This document shows positions 9,719 through 16,680 of a stretch of 64,000 bases of DNA, one piece after another; positions within the stretch are counted from its first letter, which is position 1; each line of letters opens with the position of its first letter. The stretch spans positions 620,001-684,000 of the forward strand of contig NZ_BTFW01000001.1 of assembly GCF_033242265.1 (NCBI RefSeq), given 5' to 3'. This stretch comes from Novosphingobium sp. IK01 (GTDB taxonomy: Bacteria > Pseudomonadota > Alphaproteobacteria > Sphingomonadales > Sphingomonadaceae). The position numbers were made by a program, and so were the translations under genes. A model generated the notes under the pieces. The model did no database searches, had not been told where the DNA came from, and saw nothing but the letters and a program-made list of their open reading frames with translations.

Positions 9719-9944
9719 CCACTACGCGCCCACCTGCACCTCCATGGCCCACAAGGGGTGGTCATCGGCCCGGTGGCATAGGCATTATGCGAAGATCACC
9801 CTGTCCGCAGACCGCGTGCTGATCAGCCTGGGCAGCAATGATGGCCATGGCGACACCGCCAGCCAGATCGCAGCGATCAGAAAGCAGGTGAAGGCAAGGC
9901 AGGTCGTCTGGGTCGTCCCGGCCTGCAATCCACGAGCCGCCATA
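9719..9944 (+). repeat. Duplicated segment of SGNH hydrolase gene (copy 1)
   Basis: These 226 bp match 10913-11138 with only a handful of base changes at a constant offset of 1194 bp. Copy 1 encodes an internal fragment starting HYAPTCTSMAHKGW and including LISLGSND. It lacks the N-terminal GDS block and the C-terminal DHVHP block, so it is a gene fragment without function. Confidence 0.85.
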
Positions 9945-10156
9945 ACGTGCGGGGGGCGGCAGTCAGTCTGGCCTACAACGTGGGCTGGCCGACATACTGC
10001 CGGTCGACCATGCGCCGCCAGATCAACGCGGGCCAGATCGCGGCCAGCTGCACCTCGCTGACCTGGTTCAACAAGGCCGGTGGCCGGGTGGTCGCCGGGC
10101 TCGTGAATCGGCGCAGCCGCGAAAAGGCCCTGTGCCTGAAGGATGCCGCCGCATGA
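9945..10156 (+). pseudogene. Phage lysozyme (endolysin), C-terminal fragment
   Basis: The frame reads RGAAVSLAYNVGWPTYCRST, then INAGQIAASC, LTWFNKAGGRVVAGLVNRR and EKALC, the C-terminal half of T4/lambdoid-type phage lysozymes (GH24). The N-terminal half with the catalytic Glu is missing, because the duplicated SGNH fragment abuts at 9944/9945. It is followed with a 4-bp overlap by spanin-like genes, the usual order of a phage lysis cassette. It belongs to a remnant unlike the GH19-type cassette of prophage A. Confidence 0.75.
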
Positions 10157-10869
10157 GCGCGCTGTTCTTTGAGGCGCTGGCCGCGCTCAAAAAGCGGGCC
10201 GGGCAGATCCTCGCATGGCTGACCGCGGATGCCTGCCGAATGGCCCTGGTTGCCGCCGTGCTGGCCCTGGGCGCGCAGACCGTGCGGATCGAGGGGCTTC
10301 ATCTTGGCGTCAAGGTCGGCCCGATCTCGCTGCACGTCGTCAACCTCACCGGCCTGCGCCAGCGGGCCGCCACCGCCGAATCCGCATTGGCGCAGGTGGA
10401 AAAGGCCCAAGCCCAGGCTGGCCAAGCCCAGGCTGACGCAAATCACGAACCTGCGGCCAGATCAGCCGAAATTGCGAGGACTTCCGATGCCGGTTCTGCC
10501 GATTATCATGCAATCGTTGAACGTGCTGCGGCTGTGCATGCTGTTCCTGTTCTACTCGCTCATGATCATTCTGGAGCGCCCGGCACTTGTGCTGTTTCTG
10601 GCGATCCTCGTCATGATGACGGCAGCCTGCACCCCGGCGCCGCTCAAGGTCCAGGCGGCAGAGCCGCTGTGCCCGGAACCGATCCGGCTGCCCAAGGCGA
10701 TGACGGCCAGGCCGGATCTGCCCTCATGGTTTCCGTTGCCCGCTCCGATTGGGAAAAGCTCAACACCGAAGCCGCTCTCCGCGCCCAACTGTATCAAGTC
10801 GGGCAGGAGTGGATAGCCCAGGGCATCGCCGTGGCAGGCCCCACCGACAACGGGGAAGGGGGCCACTGA
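10153..10869 (+). CDS. Possible inner-membrane spanin (Rz-like)
   Basis: Starts at ATG 10153, overlapping the lysozyme stop (ATGA). The first 100 residues hold a hydrophobic segment (MALVAAVLALGAQTV, about 31-45) and an Ala/Gln-rich coiled-coil stretch (TAESALAQVEKAQAQAGQAQ), as in inner-membrane spanins that join the two membranes at lysis. The second half is low in structure and overlaps another coding frame, so it may be partly non-coding in this frame. Its stop overlaps the SGNH gene start (TGATG). Confidence 0.5.
   Translation: MSALFFEALAALKKRAGQILAWLTADACRMALVAAVLALGAQTVRIEGLHLGVKVGPISLHVVNLTGLRQRAATAESALAQVEKAQAQAGQAQADANHEPAARSAEIARTSDAGSADYHAIVERAAAVHAVPVLLAHDHSGAPGTCAVSGDPRHDDGSLHPGAAQGPGGRAAVPGTDPAAQGDDGQAGSALMVSVARSDWEKLNTEAALRAQLYQVGQEWIAQGIAVAGPTDNGEGGH
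10487..10816 (+). CDS. Possible outer-membrane spanin lipoprotein (Rz1-like), nested
   Basis: This 109-residue frame lies inside the preceding gene in a different register. It contains a long hydrophobic stretch and a lipobox-like LVMMTAAC followed by a Pro-rich tail, matching the short lipoproteins that pair with Rz. The true start may be one of several internal Met codons, nearer the lipobox. Nested Rz/Rz1 genes are known in many phages; this assignment rests on that arrangement and the lipobox. Confidence 0.45.
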   Translation: MPVLPIIMQSLNVLRLCMLFLFYSLMIILERPALVLFLAILVMMTAACTPAPLKVQAAEPLCPEPIRLPKAMTARPDLPSWFPLPAPIGKSSTPKPLSAPNCIKSGRSG

Positions 10870-11267
10870 TGTCGTGCATCACCGCCGGAGACAGCATCGG
10901 TGCCGGCATCCACCACTACGCGCCCGCCTGCACCTCCATGGCCCACAAGGGGTGGTCATCGGCCCGGTGGCATAGGCATTATTCGAAGATCACCCTGTCC
11001 GCAGACCGCGTGCTGATCAGCCTAGGCAGCAATGATGGCCGGGGCGACACCGCCAGCCAGATCGCAGCGATCAGAAAGCAGGTGAAGGCAAGGCAGGTCG
11101 TCTGGGTCGTCCCGGCCTGCAATCCACGGGCCGCCATAGCCGTTGAGGCCGAGGCAGCCCGACATGGCGACGCCCTGGTATGGATCAGGCACACGGGGTC
11201 GGATCACGTCCACCCCACAATGGGCGAGTATCGAGCCCTGGCAAAGCGCGGCGGGTTAGCGAAATAA
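10869..11267 (+). CDS. Small SGNH/GDSL-type hydrolase (phage remnant)
   Basis: A 132-residue protein with the SGNH blocks in order: MSCITAGDSIGAG (nucleophile Ser in GDS), RVLISLGSNDG (block III Asn), and TGSDHVHPTMGEY (Asp and His of block V). It is about half the length of typical GDSL esterases, as in some small phage hydrolases that may act on cell-wall or surface polymers during lysis. Its position directly after spanin-like genes supports a lysis-linked role, which remains inference. Confidence 0.65.
   Translation: MSCITAGDSIGAGIHHYAPACTSMAHKGWSSARWHRHYSKITLSADRVLISLGSNDGRGDTASQIAAIRKQVKARQVVWVVPACNPRAAIAVEAEAARHGDALVWIRHTGSDHVHPTMGEYRALAKRGGLAK
10913..11138 (+). repeat. Duplicated segment of SGNH hydrolase gene (copy 2, in the intact gene)
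   Basis: Source copy of the 226-bp repeat at 9719-9944. Here the segment is embedded in the complete hydrolase frame, so this is probably the original and the upstream copy the duplicate. Confidence 0.85.
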
Positions 11268-11476
11268 TGGGACTGACCATTCAATATGAATGGATCACGA
11301 CGCTCGACATGGATAAGAAAGGCTGATTCGAGGGGCAACGATCTGGGCTGAAAGGTGTAAAATGGTTCCCGAAGTTGAAGATGCATCACCATCAAGAGTC
11401 AGCAAGCTTTTTGACAGTCGAGTGAAATGCTGGTCGGTGATGACTGAGACAACGGTCGAACGCTACCTTGATTTAG

Positions 11477-12791
11477 CAGGCTGCGGAAAAAGGCATGTCA
11501 AAGCTCGCCATTGGTCCCGTTTTCACCGCTTCCAGACCATGCCGACAGTCATTCTGGCAGGCACCCTTCCCAAGGCGGGCCGGGTTTGGCCGTTCTGGGC
11601 GCTGTGAGGCGCAGGGCTAGGCCGCTGCCAGCAGCTTTGGCAGTCTGACGAGGTTGTAGGCGGCGGCGGTCAGCGTGAAGGACCACCCGACGCGTTGCCG
11701 TCCGCGATGGCGTGTCTTGCGCATGGTGCCGCAGGTCTTTGCCCATCCGAACACCTCCTCGATCCGCTTGCGGATTTTCTGCGAGAGGCCGTAGCCGGGA
11801 TGGCGCGTCGTGCGCCGATCGATAGCCGAGCGCCGGTTGGTGTTGTTCTGCGCGACATGCGGGGTGACATCCATTTCGCGCAAGGCCGCGACGAAGGCGG
11901 CCGTGTCATAGTTCTTGTCCGCCCCCAGCGTGATCCGGTGGCGCCCCTCCATGCGCTCGAGCATGGTCAACGCGGCCTCGCGCTCTGCGGTGCCGGTGGC
12001 ATGGGTGAGTTCTGTATCGACCACCAGGCCATTGCGGTTTTCCATGAGGACGTGGGCCATGTGGCACAGCTTGGCCGCTTGGCCGCGCGCCTTCTTGAAC
12101 AGCCGGGCATCGGGATCGGTCGTCGAGGCATGGGTGGCATTGCTGCGCTTCTCGCCGCGAAAATCGCGTTCGGCATTGCGGCCGCTCGGCCCATCGCCAC
12201 CGTCATTCCCGGGGCCGCCTTCCTCTTTGGGGCGGAAGCTTTTCACGCTGGCCCAGGCCTCGATCAACGTGCCGTCCACGGAGAAATGATCATCAGAAAT
12301 AAGCGCCTGCACGCGCGGATGCCGAATGATCGCTGACAGAAATCTGGCCGCAATGTCGCCGGCCAGCAGCCTCTCGCGGTTCTTGGTGAAGACCGTGACA
12401 TCCCAGATCGGCGCATCCATCGCCAGGCCGACGAACCAGCGGAACAGCAGGTTGTAATCCATCTGCTCCATCAACTGGCGCTCCGAGCGGACCGAATAAA
12501 AGGCTTGCAAAAGCAAGGCGCGCAGGAGCTTCTCAGGCGGGATCGAGGGCCTGCCGATGCGGGAATACAGGCCGTCGAAATCTGCCGACAGCACATCCAG
12601 CGCCTCATCGACAATGGCCCGGATCGCGCGCAGCGGATGATTGGGCGGTACCCGGGCTTCGCAACTCACGTAAGAAAACAGCCCCTCGCTCCGTTCGTCC
12701 CCGCCCCGCATCACCGTCCCTTCAACATCACGCTACGCGATCCTGGAATCAGCAATAGTGCCTGCGCGCAAGGGCCTTTTTCCGCAGCCTG
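11477..12791 (-). mobile_element. IS5-group insertion sequence with TTAG target duplication
   Basis: Perfect inverted ends CAGGCTGCGGAAAAAGGC at 11477-11494 and its complement at 12774-12791 enclose a single transposase gene. Both flanks carry TTAG (11473-11476 and 12792-12795), a 4-bp duplication of the YTAR type expected for this group. The right-hand TTAG is made partly of host bases and partly of the first base of an IS427-type left end, so this element inserted after that one. Confidence 0.88.
11617..12714 (-). CDS. IS5-family DDE transposase
   Basis: A 365-residue transposase with the N-terminal VPPNHPLRAIRAIVDEAL and RPSIPPEKLLRALLLQAFY region of IS5 transposases. The catalytic Asp is in DDHFSVDGTLIEAWAS, a second Asp in ITLGADKNYDTAAF, and the Glu in KIRKRIEEVFGWAK. 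Length is normal and the frame is intact, so the element may be mobile. The linker between the first Asp and the second half is Gly/Arg-rich, as is usual for these proteins. Confidence 0.92.
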   Translation of the reverse strand: MMRGGDERSEGLFSYVSCEARVPPNHPLRAIRAIVDEALDVLSADFDGLYSRIGRPSIPPEKLLRALLLQAFYSVRSERQLMEQMDYNLLFRWFVGLAMDAPIWDVTVFTKNRERLLAGDIAARFLSAIIRHPRVQALISDDHFSVDGTLIEAWASVKSFRPKEEGGPGNDGGDGPSGRNAERDFRGEKRSNATHASTTDPDARLFKKARGQAAKLCHMAHVLMENRNGLVVDTELTHATGTAEREAALTMLERMEGRHRITLGADKNYDTAAFVAALREMDVTPHVAQNNTNRRSAIDRRTTRHPGYGLSQKIRKRIEEVFGWAKTCGTMRKTRHRGRQRVGWSFTLTAAAYNLVRLPKLLAAA

Positions 12792-12794
12792 TTA

Positions 12795-12820
12795 GGCCGT
12801 GAACCCATAAATCTGTGATG
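12795..12820 (+). repeat. Orphan left end of an IS427-type element
   Basis: The sequence beginning GGCCGTGAACCCATAAAT matches the first 26 bases of the element at 35018 and is followed at CTA by the complete element at 12824. The rest of the outer copy is not found after 14024. This is the trace of an earlier insertion that served as target for the later one. Confidence 0.75.
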
Positions 12821-12823
12821 CTA

Positions 12824-14024
12824 GGCCGTGAACCCATAAAATTGATGGGACGAAACCGCTTTAGCGAGGCGCTTGTTCGCTGAGCTCTCCGCCAGAATGC
12901 AACTGGAGAAACAGAGCCGCTTTCTTTGCGAGATCAGCCGATTCTGAACGAATTGCGAGCACAAGCGGCTCGTTGTCGTCGATAGGATCGACATCGACGC
13001 GGTTCTCACATTCTGGGCGGAGAGCAACGGTCAGTTCCGTCCAGCCACCAACCGGCGCTTCATCATCATTTCCATCTGAATCGAAGTCGGAGTCGTTACC
13101 CCAGAGGTGGCGTGCGACAGAGATGGATTTTGGCCGCTCACCCGGCGAGATCAGATAGTAATAGAACATGCCGCTTATCCTGTAGTGGAAGGTGTCGGAC
13201 TGCAACTACCCACCGCAAGTTGCCCTTTCGTATCGCTCTGATTTCTGATTCAAGCTCATCATGAGCCGATACGACCTGACCGACTTCGAGTGGCGCGTGA
13301 TTGAGCCGCTCTTGCCCAATAAGCCGCGAGGTGTGCCGCGCGTCGATGATCGCCGTGTTCTAAACGGCATCTTTTGGGTGCTGCGCTCTGGTGCGCCATG
13401 GCGTGATCTGCCTGAGCGTTACGGCCCGCGCACCACCTGCTACAACCGCTTCGCTCGCTGGCGAACAGCTGGGGTGTGGGATCGGATGATGGACGCCATC
13501 ACCGCTGCCCACGATGGCGACATCCAGATGATCGACAGCACTTCCGTTCGCGTCCACCAACAGGCCGCGACGGCAAAAAGGGGGATCGAGATCATTGTCT
13601 CGGTCGTTCCCGAGGCGGGCTCACGACCAAAATCCACGCGGTTGTCGATGGGCAAGGCCTCCCGATCCGGCTGAGCCTAACCGTCGGACAAAGCCATGAC
13701 GGACAGCCCGCTGACGAACTACTTGATCATGTTGGTGCCGGAACAATCGTGCTGGCGGACAAAGCCTACGATGCCGACCGCATCCGCGCATCCCTCCGCG
13801 ACAGAGGCGCGTTCGCCAATATCCCTCCCAAGACCAACCGGCGGTCGAAACCCTACTTCAGTACATGGCTCTATCGCGAGCGGAACCTGATCGAGCGGTT
13901 CTTCTCGAAGCTGAAGCACTTCCGCCGCGTCGCGACCCGCTATGACAAGTTAGCCGAAAACTTCCTTGCCATGGTGCAACTGGCTTCCATGCGCCTCTGG
14001 CTCCGTGTTTATGAGTCTACGGCC
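12824..14024 (+). mobile_element. IS427-type (IS5 family) element with passenger gene, copy 1
   Basis: The left end GGCCGTGAACCCATAAA at 12824 pairs imperfectly with the right end TTTATGAGTCTACGGCC ending at 14024; TA flanks both sides. The 1201-bp element holds a leftward passenger gene next to the left end and a rightward transposase made from two overlapping frames. The transposase half closely matches copy 2 at 35018-36348, while the passenger half is unrelated between the copies. Confidence 0.8.
12861..13169 (-). CDS. Passenger gene of IS427-type element: small acidic protein of unknown function
   Basis: A protein of about 102 residues if started at ATG 13169 (MFYYYLISPGERPKSISVAR); an upstream start at 13205 would add 12. 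It contains HLWGNDSDFDSDGNDDEAP, a strongly acidic loop, and a regular alpha-beta pattern afterwards. I do not recognise the family. It lies divergently from the transposase, between the left inverted repeat and tnp, where a standard IS5 element has nothing. Its size and acidity are compatible with an immunity-type protein, but there is no direct evidence. Confidence 0.6.
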   Translation of the reverse strand: MFYYYLISPGERPKSISVARHLWGNDSDFDSDGNDDEAPVGGWTELTVALRPECENRVDVDPIDDNEPLVLAIRSESADLAKKAALFLQLHSGGELSEQAPR

Positions 14025-14027
14025 TAA
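13261..14027 (+). CDS. IS427-type transposase, made by -1 frameshift
   Basis: Frame 1 runs from ATG 13261 (MSRYDLTDFEWRVIEPLLPN) to 13674 and frame 2 continues to 14027. They join where GCAAAAAGGGGG allows a -1 slip: the shifted product reads ATAKKGDRDHCLGRSRGGL, the continuous motif seen in single-frame IS5 relatives. Catalytic residues are Asp in IQMIDSTSV, Asp in LADKAYDAD and Glu in RERNLIERFFSKLKHFRR. The last codon is followed by TAA, in which TA comes from the duplicated target, so the stop is created by insertion. Confidence 0.88.
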
Positions 14028-14367
14028 AAGGGGGTGCCCCCAGCGGAAGGTATCAGGGTCAACCTGATACCCTTGCTGAGAACAGGATGGTTCGTACCCG
14101 CTCGGACTGCGTTCTTCAGGCGTGTTAAGATGCTGCTTTACCCTGGAATCGGTGTGCTCTATGGGTTGAAGGGCACACGCACCCTGACCAGGGCCGAACG
14201 GCAATACGCGATGCCTGCCAGCTAGCTGATCCCGTGCAGCGAACCGGCGGCCTTAACCTGCTATCATCGTAGAAATCGAAGGCGTATGTGAGCCACGCAC
14301 CGCCCCATGCACTTTTACTGCGCGACCTTCTATCTCATGTGGGTCGTACCGGAAAAAATGTAACCTG

Positions 14368-14420
14368 CGTAACATCGGCGGAAATCCGCCGTTTTTGACG
14401 TAACCGCTCACGTAACATCG
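14368..14420. repeat. Direct repeat CGTAACATCG, two copies
   Basis: CGTAACATCG occurs at 14368-14377 and 14411-14420, each preceded within 12 bp by GTAACC. The spacing of 43 bp is close to four helical turns, so a DNA-binding protein could use both. The function is unknown. Confidence 0.5.
14376..14396 (+). terminator. Intrinsic terminator
   Basis: Stem CGGCGG / CCGCCG with a four-base loop is followed directly by TTTTT. It would stop transcription entering prophage A from the IS region. Confidence 0.75.
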
Positions 14421-14993
14421 AGATGATGAGATTATATCAGAGAAGTGTAATTTTTTCAGAGAGAGAACCCTAGGATTTCCGGGCGGATTACATTTTTCGG
14501 GCGCTGGGGTTGCGTCGGATTACGTCCGTGCGACTACGCCAAAATAGCGTGCAATTTCATATAAATAGCGTGGATTTGACGGCTCAGCCCGGCAGAAGTT
14601 ACATGCTTCCGCCTATCCCCTGGGCAACTTTGAGCGGATTGTTTGCGATTTTGCGCGTCGGGCGTTCGCGAAACGGGCGTTCCGGGTGCATCAAAATGCA
14701 TCAGCGCCTCGCTCTATATCACGCCCGCGCGGCCAAGGAAGCCCGCCATTTTTCGCAGGGTTGGTGGATGCATCAAAACCGACACGAAAAGCGCGCGGGC
14801 GAGGCGGGGGGAAAAGCGCGTTTTGAGGGGTGGCAGCGCCGAGGGCCCGGCCGGGGGCGGCGGGCCTGCGGATTTGCTGGGGTTCCGTCAAGCGAGAGGG
14901 CCGGTCGGTGGCGGGCGGTGGACTGGCAAGGCGCGCAATAAAGTTGTGCGATTTCGAGCACCTGTTCCCCGCGACGGGAATGTCTCTTTTATG

Positions 14994-15023
14994 TTGACAG
15001 AATTACCCATAGTCACATATAAA
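14994..15023 (+). promoter_or_regulatory. Promoter of the toxin-antitoxin pair
   Basis: TTGACA at 14994-14999 and TATAAA at 15018-15023 are separated by 18 bp. The predicted transcription start falls at about 15029-15031, on the ATG at 15030, so the toxin message would have little or no leader. No ribosome-binding site is seen before that ATG. Confidence 0.65.
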
Positions 15024-15029
15024 TGACGC

Positions 15030-15320
15030 ATGGAAACGCAGCAGACGCCCGCTTTCAAAGACTGGTTCAACGCGCTTCGCGATGTGAAAGCCCAGTCGAA
15101 GATCGCGGGCCGCATTGCTCGCTTCGAACTTGGCCTCATGGGTGACGTGAAGTCGGTTGGCGATGGAGTGTCAGAAGCCCGGATCGACTTCGGCCCCGGC
15201 TATCGCCTCTATTTCACGCGCCGGGGCACGCAGTTGATCATCCTGCTGATCGGCGGGGACAAGTCCAGCCAGCAGCGGGACATCGCGAAGGCAAAGGAAA
15301 TGGCGGCTCAGATACCCTGA
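15030..15320 (+). CDS. RelE/ParE-type toxin (addiction-module killer protein)
   Basis: A 96-residue protein of the group often annotated as a putative addiction-module killer protein. FKDWFNALRDVKAQSKIAGR, then VGDGVSEARIDFGPGYRLYF and LIILLIGGDKSSQQRDIAKA are typical. Such toxins usually cleave mRNA at the ribosome. The antitoxin follows 47 bp later, and the toxin-first order is the one usual for this group. It sits at the left edge of prophage A next to the portal gene and may stabilise the prophage. Confidence 0.88.
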   Translation: METQQTPAFKDWFNALRDVKAQSKIAGRIARFELGLMGDVKSVGDGVSEARIDFGPGYRLYFTRRGTQLIILLIGGDKSSQQRDIAKAKEMAAQIP

Positions 15321-15367
15321 ACCGCCATCATGGAAATGTGACCATCTCTGCATAGCCCGAGAAGGGA

Positions 15368-15661
15368 ATGGATATGACTATCGAACTCACGCCTTTCGAC
15401 GCTGCCGAGTATCTCACCGAACCGGAAGACCAGGCCGAACTGCTCGCGGATGCTCTGGAAACCTGCGACGTACACGTCATTGCCAAGGCGATTGGCATTG
15501 TCGCCCGCGCGCATGGGATGACGGAACTGGCGAAGGAAACCGGGATCAAGCGCCAGCAACTCTACCGTTCGCTTGGCCCAGACGGAAATCCGACGCTGGA
15601 AACCATGCTGAAGGTGCTGCCGGCGCTCGGCCTCAAGATGCGGATTGAAGCGGCGGCCTAA
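15368..15661 (+). CDS. Antitoxin with helix-turn-helix (addiction-module antidote)
   Basis: A 97-residue antitoxin. The N terminus (FDAAEYLTEPEDQAELLADA) is the toxin-binding part of this family and the C-terminal half is a helix-turn-helix (ARAHGMTELAKETGIKRQQL, then GNPTLETMLKVLPALGLKM) that usually represses the operon. The preceding sequence GAGAAGGGA provides a ribosome-binding site. The stop overlaps that of the convergent portal gene by two bases. Confidence 0.88.
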   Translation: MDMTIELTPFDAAEYLTEPEDQAELLADALETCDVHVIAKAIGIVARAHGMTELAKETGIKRQQLYRSLGPDGNPTLETMLKVLPALGLKMRIEAAA

Positions 15662-16680
15662 GCGGCCGCCTTCACCCGCTCGCGGAAGCGGACGACGTTC
15701 CTGCCCAGGGCTTCGTTCAGTTCGAGGAACACGGACTGGAGCGGGGCGATCTCCAGTTCGAAGAAGGCGTCGGTGGCCTTGGTCACGTCGCCAAATCCGC
15801 CTGCGTTGGCGGGCACGATGCCCAGCAGCTGGGGCGGGACGCGGTGGGCGGCGAGCACGTCGTCGCGGGTGGTGTTCTTGATCCCGAGGAACTCGTCCTT
15901 GGCGCCCACCTCGGCGATCGGCAGGATCCTGATGCCGCTTTCCTTGCCATCGGGGGCATGGACGAAGAGGTTGCGGAAGTTGCCCGGTCCCTTCGAGCGC
16001 TTGAGCGCCTCGCGCATGGCGTCCACGTCGCCATCGGCGAAGGCCCCGGTTGCATAGAGGATATAGCCCGCGTGGCTGCCGTTCTCGAAATAGCGGCGGC
16101 GGAACAGGGTGGCGTTCTCGTTGAGCAGGGCCGATTGCAGCGCCGAGAGATACTCGGGCAGGCCATAGATTTCCTGATTGATGTCGGGGGCCATGATCTG
16201 GTGGACGGTGCCGGGCTCGAAGGCCACCTCGTTGCGGAAGCCGGGCACCCACCAGAACTGGCCCGGCTCCAGCCCGCGCCGGGTGAACTTGGCCAGCGCA
16301 TGGTCGAGGCGCAGCAACTGGCCGAGGCGATTGCGCACTTCCTGCACATAGGCGTTCCCGAGGACGAGGTAGTCCTGCACCATCCCGGCAAAGGCCCGGC
16401 GCGAGAGCTGGGGTGTGGGATCAAGGCTGGACGCCAGCATGTTGCGCTTGAGGATGATCGCGCTCGAATGGTGGGGCGAGGCGCGGAACGAGCGCGAGAG
16501 CCCTTCGAGCGAGATCGGCGGTTCGTACCAGCGCTGGTTGTGCCAGCATTCGAGCATGTCGAGCATCGTGGCGCGGCTGTTCACCGGCTCGGGATCGCCG
16601 AAGGTGAAGGCCGAGACGCCCGCGCGGGTCTCGTTGGCGACGGCCAGATCGGTGCGGCGTGCCCGTTTTCGCTTGCTCAT
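15658..16680 (-). CDS. Q: Phage portal protein (P2 gpQ family)
   Basis: A 340-residue PBSX/P2-type portal protein. It forms the dodecameric channel at one vertex of the head for DNA entry and tail joining. Recognisable parts are YEPPISLEGLSRSFRASPHH, LLRLDHALAKFTRRG, YGLPEYLSALQSALLNENAT and LAAHRVPPQLLGIVPANAGG. Its start overlaps the stop of the terminase gene (ATGA), so P and Q are one transcript running opposite to the rest of the head genes, as in P2. Confidence 0.95.
   Translation of the reverse strand: MSKRKRARRTDLAVANETRAGVSAFTFGDPEPVNSRATMLDMLECWHNQRWYEPPISLEGLSRSFRASPHHSSAIILKRNMLASSLDPTPQLSRRAFAGMVQDYLVLGNAYVQEVRNRLGQLLRLDHALAKFTRRGLEPGQFWWVPGFRNEVAFEPGTVHQIMAPDINQEIYGLPEYLSALQSALLNENATLFRRRYFENGSHAGYILYATGAFADGDVDAMREALKRSKGPGNFRNLFVHAPDGKESGIRILPIAEVGAKDEFLGIKNTTRDDVLAAHRVPPQLLGIVPANAGGFGDVTKATDAFFELEIAPLQSVFLELNEALGRNVVRFRERVKAAA

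Larger units (their letters stand above)
14025..15029. other. 1-kb intergenic left end of prophage A, no confident gene
   Basis: No frame here has a convincing start, ribosome-binding site and protein pattern; the longest open frames (14510-14941 and 14643-15026) look like by-products of high GC content. The stretch holds a terminator at 14376-14396, two copies of CGTAACATCG, an imperfect inverted pair related to GAAAAATGTAA near 14351 and 14486, and a promoter at 14994. The left attachment site or cos site of prophage A may lie here, but I could not identify either. Confidence 0.5.

Noticed and set aside
11362..11476. Rightward gene starting MVPEVEDASPSRVSKLFDSR, cut by the IS5-group element
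   Set aside because: Only 38 codons remain before the IS end, with no recognisable pattern and no continuation found after the IS cluster.
14510..15026. Rightward frames of 127 to 143 codons before the toxin gene
   Set aside because: They overlap in two frames, are very Arg/Gly-rich as expected from GC-rich non-coding DNA, lack ribosome-binding sites, and run through the toxin promoter.
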